In this document: piece by piece, positions 35,052-43,252 of the stretch
Layout of the letters: each line of letters opens with the position of its first letter
Numbering within the stretch: the first letter of the stretch is position 1
DNA from: Kribbella aluminosa
Lineage (GTDB): Bacteria > Actinomycetota > Actinomycetes > Propionibacteriales > Kribbellaceae
Assembly (NCBI RefSeq): GCF_017876295.1
Contig: NZ_JAGINT010000002.1
Coordinates: 3,162,001 to 3,226,000 of the forward strand
DNA: 64,000 nt
Direction of reading: 5' to 3'
Notes under the pieces: generated by a model
The model's database searches: none
The model's input: the letters and a program-made list of their open reading frames with translations, nothing else
What the model was told of the DNA's origin: nothing
Translations under genes and position numbers: made by a program

Positions 35052-36341
35052 TTACGGGCGGGCTGACAGGAGCAGTTCGCTGAGCAACAGCTGGTCGGCG
35101 CTGCCTAGAACCAGGTCGGCCGCAGCGACGGCAGCGGGCGGCACGAACGGATTCGGTACGGCGACCGCGTACATCCCGGCGGCCTGCGCTGCCGCGACGC
35201 CGTGCGGGGTGTCCTCGACGGCGATCGCGTACGGTTCGCCCAGGCGCTGCAGGGCGAGCTGGTAGATCGCGGGATCCGGTTTGTGGGCCGCGACCTCGTC
35301 GCCGGTGGTGATCTGGTCGAAGAGGCCGACCGCGCCGACGCGTTCCAGATGGCCGAGCACCCACAGGCGCGGCGAGCTGCTCGCGATGCCGACCGTCACC
35401 CCGACGTCCCGCGCGGTGCGGATCCAGTCCCGGATCCCCGGGCGGAAGTCGAGTTCGGCGTGCAGCCGGTCGCGGTGCGCGAGGCGGCGGGCGTGGCTCG
35501 CGGGGCGGTCGAACCCGGCGCCGACGGCCGCGGCGAGGACGGCGTACCGCTGATCGGTGACGTCACCGCCGTGCCCGGGCCAGAAGCCGTCCAGGTCGAG
35601 CTCGAGCCCGTGGTGCGCCCATTCGGCCTGCCAGCTCTCGACCATCGTGGTCTCGGTGTCCATCAGCAGGCCGTCGAAGTCGAACACGATCGCCTCGACG
35701 TCGACCGGCACGAGTCGGGTCGCGAGCCGGTGGATCTGCGCGGCGGACAGTCCGAGCCAGGACAGGTACGCCCGTACGCCGCCGAGGGAGTCCAGGTGTT
35801 CGAGCGACCCGAGGATGGTCTCGGGAAGGGTCCGCGAGTACTCGGGCCCGTCCTGCGTCCCCAGGTTCACCTCGCTGATCGCGTAGTCCGCCGCGATCCG
35901 GTCCCGCGGTACGCCGGCCAGCTCGAGCAGCACCGCGACCGTGAGCCCCGTCCGGTCCTTGCCCGCCTTGCAGTGCACCACGACCGGCCGGTCCGCGGGC
36001 GCGTCGGCGATGGCCGTGAAGATCCGGCGGATGTGGTCCACGTTCCGCGTCAGGCTGTTGCGGTAGACATCGAGCAACCGCGGCTCGGCGTCCGGATCCC
36101 GCAGTTTCTCCGCCTCCGGGTCGATCCACGGGATTCGTTGGTACGCCGGTGTGCCGTCGAGCGGATGTCGTCGCTTCAGCTCCCAGTCGGAGCGCAGATC
36201 GAGCACCAGGCCCGCGTCGAGCGCCCGCAGCTCGTCGGGCACCGTCGCGAAGGCGTCGGTGCGCACCAGCACCCCAGCGCGTGTCGGTACGCCGTACCGG
36301 GTCGGAAGTCCGCCGACGTCACGCGCGTTCGGGCTCCACAT
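35052..36341 (-). CDS. Tyrosine-phosphatase / HAD-hydrolase fusion
   Basis: The 429-residue protein joins two phosphatases of different folds. Residues 1 to about 215 are a protein-tyrosine-phosphatase-like domain of the MptpB/Y_phosphatase3 type, starting NARDVGGLPTRYG. Its P-loop VVHCKAGKDRTGLT carries the CX5R nucleophile. From about 220 comes a HAD domain of the beta-phosphoglucomutase/GPP type: VFDFDGLLMDTET (motif I), ASSSPRL (II), HKPDP (III) and VEDTPHGV (IV). All catalytic residues are present in both. TAAACT lies 7 nt before the ATG at 36341, so the transcript is probably leaderless and this start is chosen over 36368. The gene converges with TIGR03960, 3 bp apart. Confidence 0.9.
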   Translation of the reverse strand: MWSPNARDVGGLPTRYGVPTRAGVLVRTDAFATVPDELRALDAGLVLDLRSDWELKRRHPLDGTPAYQRIPWIDPEAEKLRDPDAEPRLLDVYRNSLTRNVDHIRRIFTAIADAPADRPVVVHCKAGKDRTGLTVAVLLELAGVPRDRIAADYAISEVNLGTQDGPEYSRTLPETILGSLEHLDSLGGVRAYLSWLGLSAAQIHRLATRLVPVDVEAIVFDFDGLLMDTETTMVESWQAEWAHHGLELDLDGFWPGHGGDVTDQRYAVLAAAVGAGFDRPASHARRLAHRDRLHAELDFRPGIRDWIRTARDVGVTVGIASSSPRLWVLGHLERVGAVGLFDQITTGDEVAAHKPDPAIYQLALQRLGEPYAIAVEDTPHGVAAAQAAGMYAVAVPNPFVPPAAVAAADLVLGSADQLLLSELLLSARP

Positions 36342-36348
36342 GGCCGTC

Positions 36349-36354
36349 AGTTTA
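36349..36354 (-). promoter_or_regulatory. Leaderless -10 element of the fusion phosphatase
   Basis: TAAACT on the minus strand is 7 nt from the ATG at 36341. It supports that start codon. Confidence 0.5.
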
Positions 36355-36427
36355 GACCGCCTCTCCACGGTGGTCCTGGGGCTGGGGAGAACCAGGAGGG
36401 GTGTCCTCCCCAGCGAGGTGCAGGGGG

Positions 36428-36718
36428 TCAGGGGTGCCAGGTGATGTCGAGTTGGTCGGGGGACGAGGTGACTATGCGCCCGGTCTTCCCGGACGTGAGG
36501 GCGAGGCGGCCGGTGGTGTCCCAGCGGCCGGGCTGGCCGGCTTCGGGGGCGTCGCCGCGGCCGATCGGGTAGTCCACCAGCGTGCCGTCCGCGCGGAACT
36601 CCACCCCCCGCCGGCCACGGGCCGGCGGGAAGGCGTAGTCGTCTCGGCGGTAGACGGTGATCCCGTCGTGGTCCTCCTCGAAGGAATGCGTCCAGTGGCC
36701 GATCGGTGAACTGGTCAG
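36428..36718 (-). CDS. Small conserved-looking protein, possible CTG start
   Basis: The 96-codon frame reads LTSSPIGHWTHSFEEDHDG, YAFPPARGRRGVEF and RLALTSGKTGRI. It is compact and charged, with a WTHSFEED...PPARGRRG pattern I associate with small uncharacterised bacterial beta proteins. No ATG, GTG or TTG stands at the right place. The only start-like codon is CTG at 36718, which overlaps the TGA of the M43 protease gene (CTGA), so translation could restart there. Alternatively a one-base error hides a fusion to the protease. I see no catalytic motif. Confidence 0.55.
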   Translation of the reverse strand: MTSSPIGHWTHSFEEDHDGITVYRRDDYAFPPARGRRGVEFRADGTLVDYPIGRGDAPEAGQPGRWDTTGRLALTSGKTGRIVTSSPDQLDITWHP

Positions 36719-39027
36719 ATCCCCACCGCCTGTCCGATCGACGCCGGCGACTCCGGGATCGTCACCCGGAAGTCGCTGATCACGCCGCCGAGTGCCTCGT
36801 ACCCGGTGACCGACGGTCCCCAGGCGGACCCGTCCCACCACTTGTGGTACAGCTGCTTGTCGGTCCCGGCGACGAACACGTCCAGCCGGTTCGTGTCCCA
36901 TGAGACGACCCGCGGCTCGTCGGTGCAGATGCCGCCCATGTACTCGTACCCGGTGAGTGACGGTCCCCAGGCGGACCCGTCCCACCACTTGTGGTAGAGC
37001 GCCGAGTCCGTCCCGAGCAGGAACACGTCCAGCCGGTCCGAGCCCCAGGAGACCACGGTCGGCGCCGTCGTGCAGACGCCGCCCATGTACTCCCAGCCGT
37101 TCCACGACGACCCGTCCCACCACTTGTGGTACAGCGCCGAGTCGGTCCCGATCACGAACATGTCGAGCCGGTTCGCGCCCCACGAGACGACCCGCGGCGG
37201 TGACGCGCAGACTCCGCCGAGGTACTCGTACCCGTTCCAGGACGACCCGTCCCACCACTTGTGATAGACCGCGTTGTCCGTGCCGAGCACGAACGCGTCC
37301 AGCCGATCGGGGCCCCAGGCAACGACCTCGGGCGGACTCGTGCAGACCCCGCCGAGGTACTCGTACCCGTTCCACGACGAGCCGTCCCACCACTTGTGGT
37401 ACAGCGCCCGATCCGTACCGAGAACGAAGGCGTCCAGCCGGTTGGGACCCCAGGTCGCCAGCCGCGGCGGCGACATGCAGACCCCGCCGAGGTACTCGTA
37501 CCCGTTCCAGGAGGACCCGTCCCACCACTTGTGGTAGAGCGCGTGGTCGGTACCGAGCACGAACGCGTCCAGCCGGTTCGGCGCCCAGGACGCGACTTCG
37601 GGTGCACTCATACAGATGCCACCCTGGTACTCGTACCCGGCGACCGACGGTCCCCAGGCCGATCCGTCCCACCACTTGTGATACATCGCGAGGTCGGTGC
37701 CGAGCACGAAGGCGTCCAGCCGGTTCGCGCCCCACGACACCACCGAGCCGGCCGGTTCCGGCGTCGCCCGCGTGCTGCCGAAGACCGGCAGGTCCTTGCG
37801 TACGGTCTCCAGCGTCGCCTGCATCCGGGCTACCTGGCCGGTGGTGAACATGACCATGCCGCGGTCGTCGGTGTAGTCCATGTAGTCGTAGAACAGGTCG
37901 CCGTTCGGCCCGTTGCTGCAGGTCACGTGCGGGAACGTCGGTACGCCGAAGTTCGGGCCGGCCGCGTTCGGGGTGTCGTCGCACTCGTCGCTGCCGCTGC
38001 ACCCGGTGCCGTCGTCGCCCCAGATGTGGAACAGGTTGAAGAAGTGCCCGACCTCGTGGGTGGTCGTCCGGCCGAGGTCGAACGGCGCCGCCGCCGTACC
38101 GTTCGTGCCGAACCCGCTGTGCAGGATGACCACGCCGTCGGTCTGCGCCGGGCCGCCCGGGAACTGCGCGTACCCGAGCAGGCCGCCGCCGAGCTGGCAG
38201 ACCCAGATGTTCAGGTACTTGTCCGCCGGCCACGGGTCGATACCGCCGGTCGCCGACGACTTCACCTTGTCGTCGGTGGAGAACGACGCTGTGCTGGTCT
38301 GCGTCCGGGTGACGCCGTTCGTCGGGTTGCCGCTCGGGTCCTGCGTGGCCAGGAAGAACTCGACCTGAGCGTCTGCGATCAGCCCGCTGAACACGCCCGG
38401 CACGATGCTGGTGTCCGGGTTGGTCGCGCGGTAGTCGCGGTTCAGTACCTCGACCTGGCTGTCGATCTGGGCCTGCGAGATGTTCTGCGCGGCTGCGTTC
38501 CAGACCACGTGTACGACGACCGGGATGCGGGCGGTCCCGGTGAAACGTTCCTGGCGGGAGACGTAGTCGATCGTGGCGGTCTCCAGCGCGGACCGGCTCG
38601 CGGCGTACTCCGGTGACGTCGACAGCAGCCGCCGGTGGACCTCCATCACACCGCACTGCCGGCGGCTCGGGGACTCGGTCCGCCCGCCGCCGGTCGCGCC
38701 GCTCATACCGGCACCACCCGCGGCACCGCCGCCGCTCATCCCGAGCCCGGCGGGCGTCCCGCCGCCGCTCATCCCGGCCCCGGCGGCTGCCCCGCCGCCC
38801 ATGTCCGCAGCGGCCGATCCGCCACCGCTCATCCCGGCGGCGGCCGATCCGCCGGCGCTCATGTCGTTCGGCGATCCGGCGCCTGGGTCCGTACTGCCGG
38901 AAGCGTTCTGCCCGGTGGTCGGCATGCCGTCCGCGGGCTTTCCGTTCGCCTCCGGCCTGGCCGCCTCGCCCGGCATCCGGTACTCGTCGCGGTCCTTGCC
39001 CGCGTGCCCGTTGGCCTTCCTCGGCAT
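36715..39027 (-). CDS. M43-type metalloprotease with seven-repeat lectin-like propeller
   Basis: The 770-residue protein starts after GGGGGAG. Residues 1-110 are polar and then Gly/Met/Ala-rich with MSGGG repeats. No signal peptide, Tat motif or lipobox is visible. Residues about 110-425 are a pappalysin/cytophagalysin (M43) protease with HEVGHFFNLFHIWG (zinc ligands, near residue 324) and the Met-turn YDYMDYTDD. Residues about 428-760 are seven repeats of 45-50 residues with RLDAFVLGTD..LYHKWWDGS.W, the DUF346/PLL-type blade that in PLL lectins binds fucose. Seven blades fit a closed propeller. It is probably a protease aimed at glycosylated surfaces. Its export route is unclear. The downstream small gene overlaps it by 4 nt. 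Confidence 0.88.
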   Translation of the reverse strand: MPRKANGHAGKDRDEYRMPGEAARPEANGKPADGMPTTGQNASGSTDPGAGSPNDMSAGGSAAAGMSGGGSAAADMGGGAAAGAGMSGGGTPAGLGMSGGGAAGGAGMSGATGGGRTESPSRRQCGVMEVHRRLLSTSPEYAASRSALETATIDYVSRQERFTGTARIPVVVHVVWNAAAQNISQAQIDSQVEVLNRDYRATNPDTSIVPGVFSGLIADAQVEFFLATQDPSGNPTNGVTRTQTSTASFSTDDKVKSSATGGIDPWPADKYLNIWVCQLGGGLLGYAQFPGGPAQTDGVVILHSGFGTNGTAAAPFDLGRTTTHEVGHFFNLFHIWGDDGTGCSGSDECDDTPNAAGPNFGVPTFPHVTCSNGPNGDLFYDYMDYTDDRGMVMFTTGQVARMQATLETVRKDLPVFGSTRATPEPAGSVVSWGANRLDAFVLGTDLAMYHKWWDGSAWGPSVAGYEYQGGICMSAPEVASWAPNRLDAFVLGTDHALYHKWWDGSSWNGYEYLGGVCMSPPRLATWGPNRLDAFVLGTDRALYHKWWDGSSWNGYEYLGGVCTSPPEVVAWGPDRLDAFVLGTDNAVYHKWWDGSSWNGYEYLGGVCASPPRVVSWGANRLDMFVIGTDSALYHKWWDGSSWNGWEYMGGVCTTAPTVVSWGSDRLDVFLLGTDSALYHKWWDGSAWGPSLTGYEYMGGICTDEPRVVSWDTNRLDVFVAGTDKQLYHKWWDGSAWGPSVTGYEALGGVISDFRVTIPESPASIGQAVGI
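36775..37747 (-). repeat. Seven tandem coding repeats of 135-150 bp
   Basis: The core TCCCACCACTTGTG recurs about every 135-150 bp from 36832 to 37667. It encodes the HKWW core of each propeller blade. The four central blades are nearly identical, a sign of recent unequal crossing-over or conversion. Copy number may vary between strains. Confidence 0.85.
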
Positions 39028-39257
39028 TTCTCCCCCTTCTGCGGGGGCGCACGAGAGCAGGCCGACGTACGCCGAACCGCGGGATCACCCCCAGCGCGCC
39101 CTCGGCCGAAGGCGGTCCTGCCGCCTTCCCCCACCGAACAGTCGGCCCCCAAGTCCCTGCCCTGTGTTCACCATCCACCCGTCACCGCGTGCGCACAACC
39201 CTTCGCGCACCGGTACTCGACTCCGCGGAAACCCCTTGTGGCGTTGCGGATTTTCAA

Positions 39258-40181
39258 TCAGGTGTGTGGTACGGCGGCGGGCCGTTCGGCGTGCTCGAAG
39301 AGCGCCTCGCCGGTGTGCTGTACGGCGGCGGCCGGGAGCGCGCCGACGGCGAGGACGGCGATCGTCGCCGCGAGCACCAGCGGCCGGCGGCGCGGCGGTG
39401 GGGCGAGGAGAGCGCGGACACGCGCCTCCAGGTCGCCTCCGGTGGCCGCGACGACCGCGGCGGGATGGGCGAAACGGGTCTGCAGCTGGGCGACCCGGAC
39501 CAGGGTCGTGGCGACCAGTCGCCGGTCGCCGACGGCGCGTGCGGCGTCCTCGTCGGCCCAGCGTTCGACAGCGGTCGCGGCGGCGCGGGCGGCCGGCCGC
39601 AGTACCGGATTGACGGCCGCGGCGAGACCGGCGGCCAGGTTCCACCAGGCGTGGTGGTGGACGAGGTGCGACTTCTCGTGCGCCAGCAGTACGGCGCGCT
39701 GGCGCGGATCGAGGGCCCGGAGCAGGCCGCTGGTGACGATCACCCGGCCCGCGGGCTGCGGCGTACTGAAGGCGTCCGGCCGTTCGTCGTCGAGTACGAC
39801 GAGATCGCCGACCGCGGTGAGGCGACGGCACGCGCGATGTACTTCGAGCAGCGCGCGCATCTGCCGGAGCCCGGTGACGAGGGCCGAGACCAGGGCGAGT
39901 GTCACGAGGCAGCCGGCGATCGCGGCGGGCCACGCGGGCACCGGGCTGTCGCTGCGGAGCAGGGCGGGGGACCAGGCGCCCTCCTCGGCGACGAACGGGA
40001 ACTGCCCGATCCACGTGAACGCGAGGACGGCGAGGATGAAGACACCGCTGGCCGCGGACAGCACATTGCCGGTGACCAGGAGGACGGTCGCCGCCGACGG
40101 CGCCAACCGCCGGGTGGCGATCGGTGCGAGGAGGGCGTAGCCGACGATCGCGATCAGCCCCAGGACCGCGGCGGTCCTCAT
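39258..40181 (-). CDS. M56 (BlaR1-like) membrane metalloprotease
   Basis: The 307-residue membrane protein has helices near residues 5, 35, 85 and 270. The zinc motif HEKSHLVHHHAWW lies near residue 168 in a cytoplasmic loop, and ERWADEDAARAV follows. There is no penicillin-binding sensor domain as in true BlaR1, so the signal is unknown. The start overlaps the BlaI stop as ATGA, the usual repressor-antirepressor arrangement. By analogy it cleaves the BlaI repressor upon envelope stress. Confidence 0.88.
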   Translation of the reverse strand: MRTAAVLGLIAIVGYALLAPIATRRLAPSAATVLLVTGNVLSAASGVFILAVLAFTWIGQFPFVAEEGAWSPALLRSDSPVPAWPAAIAGCLVTLALVSALVTGLRQMRALLEVHRACRRLTAVGDLVVLDDERPDAFSTPQPAGRVIVTSGLLRALDPRQRAVLLAHEKSHLVHHHAWWNLAAGLAAAVNPVLRPAARAAATAVERWADEDAARAVGDRRLVATTLVRVAQLQTRFAHPAAVVAATGGDLEARVRALLAPPPRRRPLVLAATIAVLAVGALPAAAVQHTGEALFEHAERPAAVPHT

Positions 40182-40528
40182 TCGGAGTCCTGGAGCAGGT
40201 CGACGAGGAGTTGGGACTCCTCCGCGGACAGGCTGCGGGCGAAGCGCGTGAGTACGGCGGCACGGTCGCCGCGGGCGTCCAGCAGCCGGTGGATCTGGTG
40301 CGCGGCAACCTCCGCCGAGTCGACGACCGCGGTGTACTCGTACGACCGGCCGACCCGCCTCCGGGTGGCCAGGCCCTTCTCGGCCATCCGGCCGAGCACG
40401 GTCATGACGGTCGTGTACGCCAGCTCGCCGCCGAGCGCGTCGCGGACGTCCGACGTGGTCATCGCGCCGTCGCCCGCAGCGAGCGCGGCGAACACCTGCA
40501 GCTCCAGATCGCCCCGGGCACGACTCAT
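40178..40528 (-). CDS. BlaI/MecI-family repressor
   Basis: The 116-residue winged-helix protein contains RGDLELQVFAALAAGDGAMTTSDVRDAL, YTTVMTVLGRMAEKGLATRRRVGRSYEY (recognition helix and wing) and a C-terminal dimerisation region with LVDLLQDSE. GAGGAG precedes the ATG. It is cotranscribed with the M56 protease. It faces a PAP2-DedA operon across GCTACTAC/GTAGTAGC sites of the BlaI type, so it probably represses both directions. Confidence 0.92.
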   Translation of the reverse strand: MSRARGDLELQVFAALAAGDGAMTTSDVRDALGGELAYTTVMTVLGRMAEKGLATRRRVGRSYEYTAVVDSAEVAAHQIHRLLDARGDRAAVLTRFARSLSAEESQLLVDLLQDSE

Positions 40529-40544
40529 GGGTGGACTCCTCACG

Positions 40545-40567
40545 GCTACTACAAACAACGTAGTAGC
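40545..40567. promoter_or_regulatory. BlaI operator
   Basis: GCTACTAC-7 nt-GTAGTAGC is a perfect 8-bp inverted repeat with the TACTA/TAGTA cores known for BlaI/MecI boxes. A second, looser pair (CTACTG...TGTAGTA) follows at about 40574-40593. The sites lie 17 bp from the BlaI start and 13-38 bp from the PAP2 gene start. Confidence 0.78.
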
Positions 40568-40605
40568 ATCAATCTACTGCCTGCATTGTAGTAAGGGGAT
40601 CCAGG

Positions 40606-41178
40606 GTGAATCGCTGGCTGTTCGAGCAGTTCAACGCGTTCGCACGGGCCACGCCGTGGCTGCATTCGCCGGCGCAGTTGTACGCGAACTACGGCGTGGT
40701 GCTGTTCGGCGTACTGCTGCTCGCGGGGTGGTGGATCGCGCGCCGGTCGGGCCAGGTGGTGGGGGTGGCTGCGGCGATCAGTGCGGGAGGTGCGACGCTG
40801 TTGGCTGTGGCAGTCAACCAACCGATCGTGCACGCGGTCCACGAGGCCCGCCCGTACACGACGCTGCCGGGCATCCTGGTGCTCGCGAACCGCAGTACCG
40901 ACCCGTCGTTCCCGTCGGACCACGCGACGATGGCCGGCGCGGTCGCGGCCGGGTTGTGGATCGTGAACCGGCGGCTCGGGATCGTCGCGGCCGCGGCCGC
41001 GGTGCTGATGGCGCTCACCCGGGTCTACATCGCCGCGCACTATCCGGGCGACGTGCTCGCCGGGCTGGTCCTCGGGGCACTCGTTGCCGTCGGCACCTGG
41101 TTGCTGGTACGGCGGGCCTTGAGCCGGGGCGTGCGCGCGGTCGCGGAGACACGGCTGCGGGTGGTTCTGCTGTCATGA
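40606..41178 (+). CDS. PAP2 phosphatase, probable undecaprenyl-diphosphatase
   Basis: The 190-residue membrane protein has about five helices. PAP2 motifs 2 and 3 are present: PSFPSDHATM and TRVYIAAHYPGDVLAG. Motif 1 is HEARPY, but the Lys usually seven residues before its Arg is not obvious. This matches the BcrC type, which dephosphorylates undecaprenyl diphosphate outside the membrane to recycle the wall carrier. AAGGGG precedes the GTG. The stop overlaps the DedA start as ATGA. BlaI boxes lie just upstream. Confidence 0.85.
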   Translation: MNRWLFEQFNAFARATPWLHSPAQLYANYGVVLFGVLLLAGWWIARRSGQVVGVAAAISAGGATLLAVAVNQPIVHAVHEARPYTTLPGILVLANRSTDPSFPSDHATMAGAVAAGLWIVNRRLGIVAAAAAVLMALTRVYIAAHYPGDVLAGLVLGALVAVGTWLLVRRALSRGVRAVAETRLRVVLLS

Positions 41179-41786
41179 AGGGACTGACCGACTGGCTGCT
41201 CGGACTGCACGGGATCGCCGTGTACGGGATGGTCGGACTGCTGGTGTTCGCCGAGGACGCGCTGTTCGTCGGGTTCGTGCTGCCCGGTGAGACGGCCGCC
41301 GTACTCGGCGGTGTGACCGCGGCGCTCGGGCACGCGTCGCTGCCGCTGGTCCTGGTCGTGGTGATCGCGGCGGCGGTCCTCGGCGACACCGTCGGGTACG
41401 AGATCGGGCGGTACTTCGGGCCGCGCCTGCTCCGGATGCGGGCGTTGTCGCGGCACGTGGGCCGGCTCGACGCGGCGCGCAAGCAGCTCGCCGAGCGCGG
41501 CGGTACGGCCGTGTTCCTGGGCCGGTTCGTGGCGTTCTTCCGGGCCACGATGCCCGCGCTGGCGGGGATGTCCGGGATGCGGTACCTGAAGTTCCTGACC
41601 TTCAACGCGGCCGGCGGGATCGTCTGGGGGACCGCGGTGGTGCTGCTCGGGTACCTGGCCGGCAACTCGTACTCGAAGGTCGAGAAGACGTTCGGCCGGG
41701 CCGCGGCGCTGGTCGTCGCCGGCATCGTCGTGATCGTGATCATCGCCTGGCGGATCCGCAAACACCGGCGGGAGCGGGTCTCGTGA
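41175..41786 (+). CDS. DedA-family membrane protein, candidate C55-P flippase
   Basis: The 203-residue protein has the DedA re-entrant segment FAEDALFVGFVLPGETAAVLGG and the second signature FLGRFVAFFRATMPALAGMSGM with both conserved Arg. The C-terminal tail is basic. Some DedA proteins (UptA type) return undecaprenyl phosphate to the cytoplasmic face; others act in lipid transport. Coupling to a PAP2 phosphatase supports the carrier-recycling role. It overlaps the genes on both sides by 4 nt. Confidence 0.88.
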   Translation: MKGLTDWLLGLHGIAVYGMVGLLVFAEDALFVGFVLPGETAAVLGGVTAALGHASLPLVLVVVIAAAVLGDTVGYEIGRYFGPRLLRMRALSRHVGRLDAARKQLAERGGTAVFLGRFVAFFRATMPALAGMSGMRYLKFLTFNAAGGIVWGTAVVLLGYLAGNSYSKVEKTFGRAAALVVAGIVVIVIIAWRIRKHRRERVS

Positions 41787-42088
41787 TCAGCTCCCGGAAA
41801 CTCGCCATCTGGCTGGTGCTGACGGTCGTCGCTCTCGGCGTACTGCTCGCCTGGGCCTTCCCGGACGCGATCGAGCACCGCGGCGCGATCCACACCGTCT
41901 CCACCGAGGTCGTCGTCTGCGCCGCCGAACAACCCCACACCACCCGCACCCAGGTCCTCGACCACCTCGCCGACTGCGCCCGCGAGAACAACGCCGTACG
42001 CCGCCAACTCCGCGACGAACTAACCGCCCTCTTCCTGGTAGCCGTAACCATCGCCGGCACCTGGCGCCTCGTCCGCCGCCGTTCGTAA
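41783..42088 (+). CDS. Small membrane protein of the PAP2-DedA operon
   Basis: The 101-residue product has two helices (LAIWLVLTVVALGVLLAWAF and LTALFLVAVTIAGTWRL). An extracytoplasmic loop with two Cys (VVVCAAEQ, ADCAREN) may be disulfide-linked. The GTG start overlaps the DedA stop as GTGA, so it is part of the operon. I do not recognise a family. A subunit or stabiliser of the carrier-recycling proteins is possible. Confidence 0.72.
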   Translation: MISSRKLAIWLVLTVVALGVLLAWAFPDAIEHRGAIHTVSTEVVVCAAEQPHTTRTQVLDHLADCARENNAVRRQLRDELTALFLVAVTIAGTWRLVRRRS

Positions 42089-42114
42089 ACCTGCGGTGTG
42101 CGGTGAATGGTTCG

Positions 42115-43095
42115 TCAGAGTTCGCGTTCCCAGGCGGTGCGTTGGGCTACCGGGCGGAAGCCGATCTTGTTGTTGACGGCAATCATCGGGGCGTTCTCGG
42201 GGGCGTTCCAGGTGTGCAGGACCGCCGGGCGGGCGACGCCGGCCTGGAGGGCGCGGAGGTTGGGGACCTTCACCGCGATCCCCAGCCGGTTGCCGCGGTG
42301 CGTGCGGCGTACGTACGTGTCGTACTGGTTCAGCCGCTCCGGGGTCTCCGGCGTACCGCCCATCTGGGTGTATGCCGCCAGCTCGCCCGAGGCGGTGTGG
42401 ACGGCGGCCGTGGTGTAGGTGAACCGCCCCTGCGCGACCCGCCTGGCCTCGGCGTCGCGGACCAGCTCGGGGGTCCAGCGCACCGGCTCGTCCGTGCGGT
42501 CGCCGGTCGGGACGTCCTCGCTCATCCCGCTGAGCAGCTCGACGAACTGCGGCATCCACTCGTCGGGCGTGTGCTCCCGCCACTGCACGAGCTCATACCC
42601 GTCGACCGGCTGCTCGATCAGGTTGTCCACCGGCAGCTCGACCACCTGGTGCAGCTCGGCATGCTTCTTCACGAACCCCCGCGCCCGCGCGAACGCCGTA
42701 CCCGGGCTCTCCCCAGTCTCCGGGTCACCCGCCGTGTTCGTCCCCGACACGATCCGCCGGCCGGCGTCCCTGGCCCGCCCGACCGCGACCTCCAGCAGCC
42801 GACTGGCCACGCCACGCCGCCGGTACGCCGGCACCACCGCAAGCTCCACGTCCACGGTGTCGGTGTTCCCCACCAACCACCAGTCCAGCCAGGCAACCCC
42901 CAGCCAAACCCCGTCCTCCACAACCCCAAGCCCCTCGGCCCGCACATCCGCGTGCGTACCGGCCATCACCACCCGGGCTTCCTCCACCCCCAACCCAGTC
43001 GGAAACTCCAGCTCCTCCCGCCGCACCCCGAACTTCACCTCATAAAACCGCCGAAACACTTCGGCATCCTGTCCATCAACACTCACAATCTCCAC
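42115..43095 (-). CDS. Tandem-GNAT N-acetyltransferase
   Basis: The 326-residue protein has two GNAT halves. The first contains VELAVVPAYRRRGVASRLLEVAVGRA, with the acetyl-CoA loop R-R-G-V-A. The second has YDTYVRRTHRGNRLGIAVKVPNLR and TWNAPENAPMIAVNNKIGF. The architecture resembles mycothiol synthase and related acetyltransferases; the substrate is not known. It has its own promoter region and converges with the DedA operon. Confidence 0.85.
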   Translation of the reverse strand: MEIVSVDGQDAEVFRRFYEVKFGVRREELEFPTGLGVEEARVVMAGTHADVRAEGLGVVEDGVWLGVAWLDWWLVGNTDTVDVELAVVPAYRRRGVASRLLEVAVGRARDAGRRIVSGTNTAGDPETGESPGTAFARARGFVKKHAELHQVVELPVDNLIEQPVDGYELVQWREHTPDEWMPQFVELLSGMSEDVPTGDRTDEPVRWTPELVRDAEARRVAQGRFTYTTAAVHTASGELAAYTQMGGTPETPERLNQYDTYVRRTHRGNRLGIAVKVPNLRALQAGVARPAVLHTWNAPENAPMIAVNNKIGFRPVAQRTAWEREL

Positions 43096-43252
43096 CCCGG
43101 CACCCTATGCGCCGCCCCACGGCACCACACCCGCCGGGTTGGGGTGGATTACCCTCCCAGAACGGGAAGAGATCCTCCCCAACCTCTCGTCTTGCACCGA
43201 GCGTCTGCAGGCTCGACGGGCCTGTCGCCAGTCGCCAGGAGGTGTGCGGAAT

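Noticed and set aside
36775..37747. Regularly spaced repeats that could suggest a CRISPR array
   Set aside because: The repeats are 135-150 bp, keep one reading frame, and encode propeller blades.
38613..41786. A 1057-codon plus-strand frame ending with the DedA sequence
   Set aside because: Only its last 203 codons are coding in that frame; the rest is antisense to the M43, M56 and BlaI genes.
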